Assembly: GCA_017471045.1 (NCBI GenBank)
Contig: JAFUWZ010000059.1
Coordinates: 1-64,000 of the forward strand
Reading direction: 5' to 3'
Source: Bacteroidales bacterium
Lineage (GTDB): Bacteria; Bacteroidota; Bacteroidia; Bacteroidales; UBA932
DNA length: 64,000 nt
This document shows, piece after piece, positions 59,295 through 64,000 of the stretch. The notes beneath the pieces are model-generated. The model had not been told where the DNA came from. It did not search any database and saw only the letters and a program-made list of their open reading frames with translations. Each line of letters starts with the position of its first letter. The first letter of the stretch is position 1. The position numbers and the translations under genes are program-made.

Positions 59295-61735
59295 TATCGC
59301 AGGACCGCTCCGAACTGGTTCTGGAAGGTCGACAGGAGCTTATCCATCACCTGCTCGACATCCGGGTCGGTCAAGGTCCTTTCCAGATCCTGGATGACGA
59401 AACTGAGGGCATACTGCTTCTTGCCCGCGGGGATCTTGTCGCCCCGGTACACGTCGAAGAGCGTGACCTTCCGGATCAGTTTCTTGCCCGACTTGAAAGC
59501 GGCGGCCTGCAGGTCGGCATAGCTGACGGATTCGTCCAGCAGCAGGGCCAGGTCACGACGGACCTCCGGGAACTTGGGCAGTTCCTTGAAGGCGACCTTG
59601 TCACGACGGACGATGGAGAAGAGGACGGGCCAGTTGATCTCGGCGGCGAAAACCGGCTGCTTGATACCGAACTTGCGCGCCAACTTGGGACTGACGGTCC
59701 CCATCACGGCCAGCGGTTTCTTCTGTCCGGGAAGGCTATAGGCCACACCTTCGGAGAAAACATCTGCAGGAGCCGGATCCGTCCACATCTGGTACAAGTC
59801 GGCCCCATAGCGGCGCAACAGCAGCTCCACATAACCCTTCAGCTGGAAATAGCTGCTCTTCTGCGCCTCAACGCGCCAAGACTTCTCCGGGGTGCCGGTC
59901 ATCATCAAGGCGAAGCAGGGATGCTCCTCATAGCCTTCCAAGGTCGTGCCGTCGGTCCCGGGAAGACGCTGATAGACGGACCCGTACTCGAAGATCTTGA
60001 GCGAAGGGATCTGGCGGTTGATGTTGTAGGCCACAACCTCCAGGCCGTTCAGGATCAGCGTCTGCCGCATCACGTTGAGATCCGAGCTGAGCGGATTGAC
60101 GATGCGCACGCATCGTTCGGCCGGCCAGGTCTGCAAGCCTTCATAGTACTCTCCCTTCGTCAGGGAATTGTTCATCGTCTCCACGAAACCGTTGGATGCG
60201 AGGAAGTTGGAGATGTTGTTCCGGATCGCCTCGGGATCCGGTGTCGGGGAGGCGTTGACGGACATTTTCATGTGCTTCGGCAGCGCGATCGCGTCGTAGC
60301 CGTGGATCCGGAGGATCTCCTCGACGACATCGCATTCCCGGGTGACATCCACCATATACGAAGGAGCGGCGACGCGGGCTCCTCCCGGACGCTTCTCGCG
60401 GAATTCGTACTGAAGGGCGGAAAGGATACGCTCGATCCGCCCATGGCCGATCTTCTCGCCGATGAACGCCTCGATGCGGTCGTAATCCAGATCGATCTCC
60501 GCTTCCTTGAACTTCGCGTCATGCACATCCCACACCGGGCCAATGATGCGTCCCCCGGCCAGTTCCTTGATCAGCAGGGCCGCACGCTTGAGCGCATAGG
60601 GAGCGATGAGCGGATCGGCTCCCCGCTCGAAACGGAAGGAGGCGTCAGTCTGGAGGGTATGGCGCTTGGAGGTCTTGCGGATGGAACCGGGATCGAAATA
60701 AGCGCTCTCCAAGAAGACATTGACCGTCGTGTCGGTAACGCCGGAATCGATGCCGCCGAATACACCGGCGATGCACATCGGGCCGCTCGCATTGGCGATG
60801 ACCATGTCGGCGGCGTCGAGCTTGCGCTCCACCTCGTCGAGGGTCTTGATCGGTTCGCCCGCCCGCGCACGGCGGACGATGACGGTGCCGCCATCCACCT
60901 TGTCCGCATCAAAGGTATGCAGGGGCTGCCCCAGCTCGAAGAGGACGAAATTGGAGATATCGACGACATTGTTGATCGGGCGCAGGCCGATCGAGAGAAG
61001 CTTCTTCTGGAGCCATTCGGGCGAAGGGCCCACCTGGACGCCCTCGATCGTGACGCCGGCATAGCGCGGAGCGCCGTCCGGATCCTGTACCGCGACGGAC
61101 AATCCCCCGTCACCCTCCGTGCCGAACGCGGACACATCCGGGTACTTCAACTTGCAAGGCTTGTCATTGGCCAGCATCCAGGCATACAGGTCGCGCGCCA
61201 CACCGATGTGCGAAGCGGCATCGATCCGGTTGGCCGTGATTTCATATTCGATGACGGCCTCAGACTTGAGATGCAGGTATTCCTTGGCCGGCGTGCCGAC
61301 GACGGCTTCAGGCTCCAGCACCATGATGCCGGCATGGTCTTCGCCGATGCCGAGCTCGTCCTGGGCACAGATCATGCCCATCGACTCGACGCCGCGGATT
61401 TTGGACTTCTTGATCTTGAAATCGCCGGGAAGGACCGTGCCGATCCGGGCGAAAAGGACCTTCTGACCGGCCGCGACGTTGGGCGCGCCGCAGACCACGG
61501 TAAGCGGTTCGGCAGAGCCGTCATCCACCTTCGTGACATGCAGGTGGTCCGAGTCAGGATGCGGCTCGCACTCCAGCACCTGGGCCACCACGACGCCGGC
61601 CAGGCCGCCGGGAATCTCCTCCTGCTCCTCGAGCGAATCCACTTCGATGCCGATCGAGGTCATGGCCTCGGCGACCTGCGCCGGGGTCAGATCCATCTTA
61701 AGATAATCCTTGAGCCAATTGTAAGAAAGCTTCAT
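59294..61735 (-). CDS. pheT: Phenylalanine--tRNA ligase beta subunit
   Basis: 813 aa, full length. tRBD at the N terminus (VVAQVLECEPHPDSDHLHVT), B3/B4 editing domain, B5 (IRKTSKRHTLQTDASFRFER with the GADPLIAPYAL region), catalytic-like core and C-terminal FDX-ACB domain (ELPKFPEVRRDLALLLDESV). Functions with PheS, which is not in the window. 15 bases after ftsY. Confidence 0.97.
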   Translation of the reverse strand: MKLSYNWLKDYLKMDLTPAQVAEAMTSIGIEVDSLEEQEEIPGGLAGVVVAQVLECEPHPDSDHLHVTKVDDGSAEPLTVVCGAPNVAAGQKVLFARIGTVLPGDFKIKKSKIRGVESMGMICAQDELGIGEDHAGIMVLEPEAVVGTPAKEYLHLKSEAVIEYEITANRIDAASHIGVARDLYAWMLANDKPCKLKYPDVSAFGTEGDGGLSVAVQDPDGAPRYAGVTIEGVQVGPSPEWLQKKLLSIGLRPINNVVDISNFVLFELGQPLHTFDADKVDGGTVIVRRARAGEPIKTLDEVERKLDAADMVIANASGPMCIAGVFGGIDSGVTDTTVNVFLESAYFDPGSIRKTSKRHTLQTDASFRFERGADPLIAPYALKRAALLIKELAGGRIIGPVWDVHDAKFKEAEIDLDYDRIEAFIGEKIGHGRIERILSALQYEFREKRPGGARVAAPSYMVDVTRECDVVEEILRIHGYDAIALPKHMKMSVNASPTPDPEAIRNNISNFLASNGFVETMNNSLTKGEYYEGLQTWPAERCVRIVNPLSSDLNVMRQTLILNGLEVVAYNINRQIPSLKIFEYGSVYQRLPGTDGTTLEGYEEHPCFALMMTGTPEKSWRVEAQKSSYFQLKGYVELLLRRYGADLYQMWTDPAPADVFSEGVAYSLPGQKKPLAVMGTVSPKLARKFGIKQPVFAAEINWPVLFSIVRRDKVAFKELPKFPEVRRDLALLLDESVSYADLQAAAFKSGKKLIRKVTLFDVYRGDKIPAGKKQYALSFVIQDLERTLTDPDVEQVMDKLLSTFQNQFGAVLR

Positions 61736-61750
61736 ATCTATTGTTTCACG

Positions 61751-62680
61751 TTACTTTTTCAAATCCTCCAGGGAGAACAGCGACTCCACGAACTCCTTCT
61801 TGCCAAACACCTTGAGGTCCTCAATCCCCTCCCCGATGCCGATGAACTTGACGGGCACCTTGAACTGGTCCACGACGCCGATCACCACGCCTCCCTTGGC
61901 ACTGCCGTCCAGCTTGGTGATGGCCAGCGCGGAGACATCCGTCGCGCGGGAGAACTCCTTGGCCTGCTGGAAGGCATTCTGGCCGGTGGAGGCATCCAGG
62001 ACCAGCAACACCTCGTGCGGCGCGTCCGGAACGACCTTGCGCATGACATTGCGGATCTTGGTCAGCTCGTTCATCAGGTCGATGCGGTTGTGCAGGCGGC
62101 CCGCCGTATCAATCAGGACGACATCCGCCCCTTTCGCGACCGCCGAACTCACCGTATCGTACGCCACGGAAGCCGGGTCAGAGCCCATTTTCTGCTTGAC
62201 GATATCGACTCCGGCCCGCCGGGCCCAGATGTCCAGCTGCTCCACGGCGGCCGCCCGGAAGGTGTCGGCGGCCCCGATGACGACCTTTTTGCCTTGCGCC
62301 TTCAGGCTGGCAGCCAGTTTGCCGATGGTGGTGGTCTTGCCGACGCCATTGACGCCGACGACCATCATCACATAGGGTTTCTTGGAAAAATCGAAAGGGA
62401 CGACGGCCTCCGACGCATCGACGTCGAGCAGTTTGCCGATCTCGTCACGCAAGATGCCCACCAGCTCCTCAAAGGAGAGATATTTGTCCCGCTGGACGCG
62501 GTCCTCGAGATTGTCGATGATCTTGAGCGTCGTTTCGACACCCATATCGGAGGCCACCAGGGCCTCCTCTATGGCGTCCAGGGTCTCGTCATCGACCTTG
62601 GACTTGCCGACGACGGCCCGGGACAGACGCTGGAAGAAACTCTGCTTCGTCTTTTGGACACCTTTATCGAATATTCCCAT
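61751..62680 (-). CDS. ftsY: Signal recognition particle receptor FtsY
   Basis: 309 aa from ATG 62680 (MGIFDKGVQKTKQSFFQRL). NG domain GTPase that receives SRP-bound ribosomes at the membrane: helical N domain, then G1 VVGVNGVGKTTTIGKLA, DTFRAAAVEQLDIWARR, DTAGRLHNRIDLMNEL, ALAITKLDGSAKGGVVIG. The acidic A domain of E. coli FtsY is absent, as usual in this phylum. Heads the operon ftsY-pheT-DUF4296-rSAM-deoC-dcuB. Confidence 0.97.
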   Translation of the reverse strand: MGIFDKGVQKTKQSFFQRLSRAVVGKSKVDDETLDAIEEALVASDMGVETTLKIIDNLEDRVQRDKYLSFEELVGILRDEIGKLLDVDASEAVVPFDFSKKPYVMMVVGVNGVGKTTTIGKLAASLKAQGKKVVIGAADTFRAAAVEQLDIWARRAGVDIVKQKMGSDPASVAYDTVSSAVAKGADVVLIDTAGRLHNRIDLMNELTKIRNVMRKVVPDAPHEVLLVLDASTGQNAFQQAKEFSRATDVSALAITKLDGSAKGGVVIGVVDQFKVPVKFIGIGEGIEDLKVFGKKEFVESLFSLEDLKK

Positions 62681-62701
62681 CACCCGGTTTTTCTGATCTT
62701 A

Positions 62702-62709
62702 CAAATATA
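62702..62709 (-). promoter_or_regulatory. -7 box of the ftsY operon
   Basis: TATATTTG on the minus strand, 21 bases before ATG 62680 and within 9 bases of the DUF1080 gene stop. Confidence 0.6.
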
Positions 62710-62717
62710 ATCAATTT

Positions 62718-64000
62718 CTAGAGAACCGTCATCCGGAAATTACGCCAAAGGACGATGATGTCACTGCCATCGTGAAGCTGCAGCATGACGCGGCCCGTGG
62801 CAGCGCCGATCTTCTCGTCGTTGATGTCAATCATCGCCTCGCCGTTGAGCCAGGTCTGGACATGGTCGCCCTCGACGCGAAGGCGCAACGTATTCCACTC
62901 ATTCTCCTTCAGGATTTCCTCTTTTTCGTCCGGGATCTGGACCAGCCAGCCCCGCCCGTAGGACTCGTAGATGCCGCCCGTATCATGTCCCTTGGGGGCC
63001 ACCTCGCACTGCCAGCCGTTGACATGGTTGAACCCCTCGATGAAGGAATGGAAGAAAAGGCCGGAATTGCCGTTGGAGACCTGCTTGAACTCGACCGTCA
63101 GGTCGAAATCCTTGTAGTACGCCCGGGTGCCGAGATAGCCGTACTCACGCTGGTCGCCGTTCTCGATCCTGAGGTTGCCCTCCTCGTCGACGGACCACTT
63201 GCCGTCGCCGAAAGGCTCCCAGCCGGTCAGGTCCTTGCCATTGAACAGGGAGACTTCGCCGGCAGCCTTATGGGGCAGTTCGCGGATCTTGATATTGCGG
63301 AAGGAAGCCGGATCGCCATGATCCTGGAGGCAGATCACGCCCTCATGGGCCAGCCCGTATTCGGGCGCATCCGCCCACTTGCCAGCGTTCTTGAGTTCGA
63401 ACCATTCGTCGGTCCAGGCCTCGAATTCGAGGATCTTCTCTCCGTTGAGCCAATGCTCCACATGACCGTTGTCGAAGACGATCTTGGAGGTATTCCACTC
63501 GCCCTGCGGGTTGACTTTCATCTTGGCGTAGTCCGGCAGGTGCATCGCATAATCGACGCCGAGTTTCTGCCACTCCTCCAGCTTCGCGGGGGCATTGACC
63601 TCCTCCCAGCCCTCGTTGTCGATCAGCTGATATTCAGGGCCCGTCACATAGGGGACCTTGAAAGCGGGGCTCTCGATGACATGGTACAGCATACCGCTGT
63701 TGCCGCCGTGCGTGAGTTTCCAGTCCCAGACCAGCTCGAAGTCCGCATATTTTTTGTCCGTCACGATATAGCCGGAGGCGTCACTGCCATCTCCGGATGC
63801 CTGGATGCAACCCTTCACGGCCTTCCAGCCGTTGGTCAGCTCCGTTCCATTGAAATCGCGCCAGCCGGTCATGTCCTTCCCATTGAAGAGCAACTGCCAG
63901 CCTTCAGCCTTTTCCGCCTGGGTCAGGCGGTTGTTCCGGTCGCAGGAACACACAAGCGCCAGCGTACATGCTGCGATTGCGAATGCAGGAATAAATCTTT
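62718..64000 (-). CDS. Tandem DUF1080 (3-keto-disaccharide hydrolase-like) lipoprotein, 5' partial
   Basis: Open to the right edge; at least 427 residues. The frame before 63953 reads RFIPAFAIAACTLALVCSC|DRNN, a lipoprotein signal with its Cys at 63942-63944, so the true start is at or just past the edge and the GTG at 63953 is internal. Two DUF1080 domains: WQLLFNGKDMTGWRDFNG (first) and VSLFNGKDLTGWEPFGDG (second), each with a concanavalin-like strand set (NSGMLYHVIE; NSGLFFHSFIEG) and LNGEKI/LNGEAM. This fold includes 3-keto-disaccharide hydrolases; a catalytic role here is inferred. Confidence 0.85.
   Translation of the reverse strand, partial: RFIPAFAIAACTLALVCSCDRNNRLTQAEKAEGWQLLFNGKDMTGWRDFNGTELTNGWKAVKGCIQASGDGSDASGYIVTDKKYADFELVWDWKLTHGGNSGMLYHVIESPAFKVPYVTGPEYQLIDNEGWEEVNAPAKLEEWQKLGVDYAMHLPDYAKMKVNPQGEWNTSKIVFDNGHVEHWLNGEKILEFEAWTDEWFELKNAGKWADAPEYGLAHEGVICLQDHGDPASFRNIKIRELPHKAAGEVSLFNGKDLTGWEPFGDGKWSVDEEGNLRIENGDQREYGYLGTRAYYKDFDLTVEFKQVSNGNSGLFFHSFIEGFNHVNGWQCEVAPKGHDTGGIYESYGRGWLVQIPDEKEEILKENEWNTLRLRVEGDHVQTWLNGEAMIDINDEKIGAATGRVMLQLHDGSDIIVLWRNFRMTVL

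Noticed and set aside
59921..62710. 929-codon open frame opposite pheT and ftsY
   Set aside because: Crosses two essential genes and their gap; Leu/Asp/Arg-rich shadow composition.

Overview
The window comes from a GC-rich member of the Bacteroidota, most likely an uncultured gut or rumen Bacteroidales. Evidence seen in the sequence: a SusC/SusD pair, Bacteroidota-type promoters (TAnnTTTG box at -7, sometimes with TTTG about 20 bases upstream), few Shine-Dalgarno sites, families largely confined to the phylum (Porin_10 type porin, DUF4296, FimB/Mfa2 and DUF3575), and tRNA genes without an encoded CCA. Genus-level placement is inference only. Gene density is high: no gene-free stretch exceeds 300 bases, and the longest (8612-8819) is the lacI-susC control region.

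Layout. (1) 1-3400, accessory block: a 5'-truncated XRE-HTH/EVE-like (PUA fold) protein followed at once by a CoiA-like zinc/PD-(D/E)XK protein; then an AT-richer three-gene unit read leftward (HigB-like toxin, HigA-like antitoxin with an extra C-terminal tail, SecB-like chaperone) that looks like a toxin-antitoxin-chaperone (TAC) module; then an initiator tRNA whose 3' end faces the block. (2) 3500-8611: HpcH/HpaI aldolase, hisS, sppA and a LacI-type regulator. (3) 8614-16003: a SusC whose C terminus carries an Ala-rich linker and an OmpA-like peptidoglycan-binding domain, its SusD, and a membrane acyltransferase. (4) 16174-19086: DoxX/MauE-like protein, tmk, folP, FtsB/DivIC-like protein, with a 30-bp perfect inverted repeat between the convergent folP and ftsB. 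(5) 19132-26940: a run of overlapping genes: nucleotidyltransferase, CPBP protease, AmgK-like kinase fused to a RapZ C-terminal domain, MurU-like nucleotidyltransferase, porin, MltF-like lytic transglycosylase. This reads as a peptidoglycan-sugar salvage cluster. (6) 26941-38861: FtsX/LolE-like permease, TPR protein, RsmF-like methyltransferase, SRPBCC-like protein, Nudix, queA, dprA, tatD, ansA, an ExbB-X-ExbD-ExbD operon and a convergent TonB-like gene. (7) 38874-50434: udk, asnS, ctp, dCMP deaminase, acyl-CoA ligase, a large anchored protein, NhaC-type antiporter, short FNT channel, OMPLA, tRNA-Arg, rpmF, yceD. (8) 50497-55463: typA, tRNA-Leu and a three-gene surface cluster (HExxH lipoprotein, DUF3575 protein, FimB/Mfa2-like lipoprotein). 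(9) 55596-64000: a leftward operon ftsY-pheT-DUF4296-radical SAM-deoC-dcuB and a 5'-truncated tandem DUF1080 lipoprotein.

The most unusual items are the SusC-OmpA fusion, the accessory XRE-EVE/CoiA-like pair beside a TAC module at a tRNA 3' end, the kinase-RapZ fusion in a cell-wall salvage context, the 30-bp inverted repeat, and several genes whose -7 box lies only 5-7 bases before the start codon, implying nearly leaderless mRNAs. No rRNA, CRISPR array, transposase or integrase was seen.
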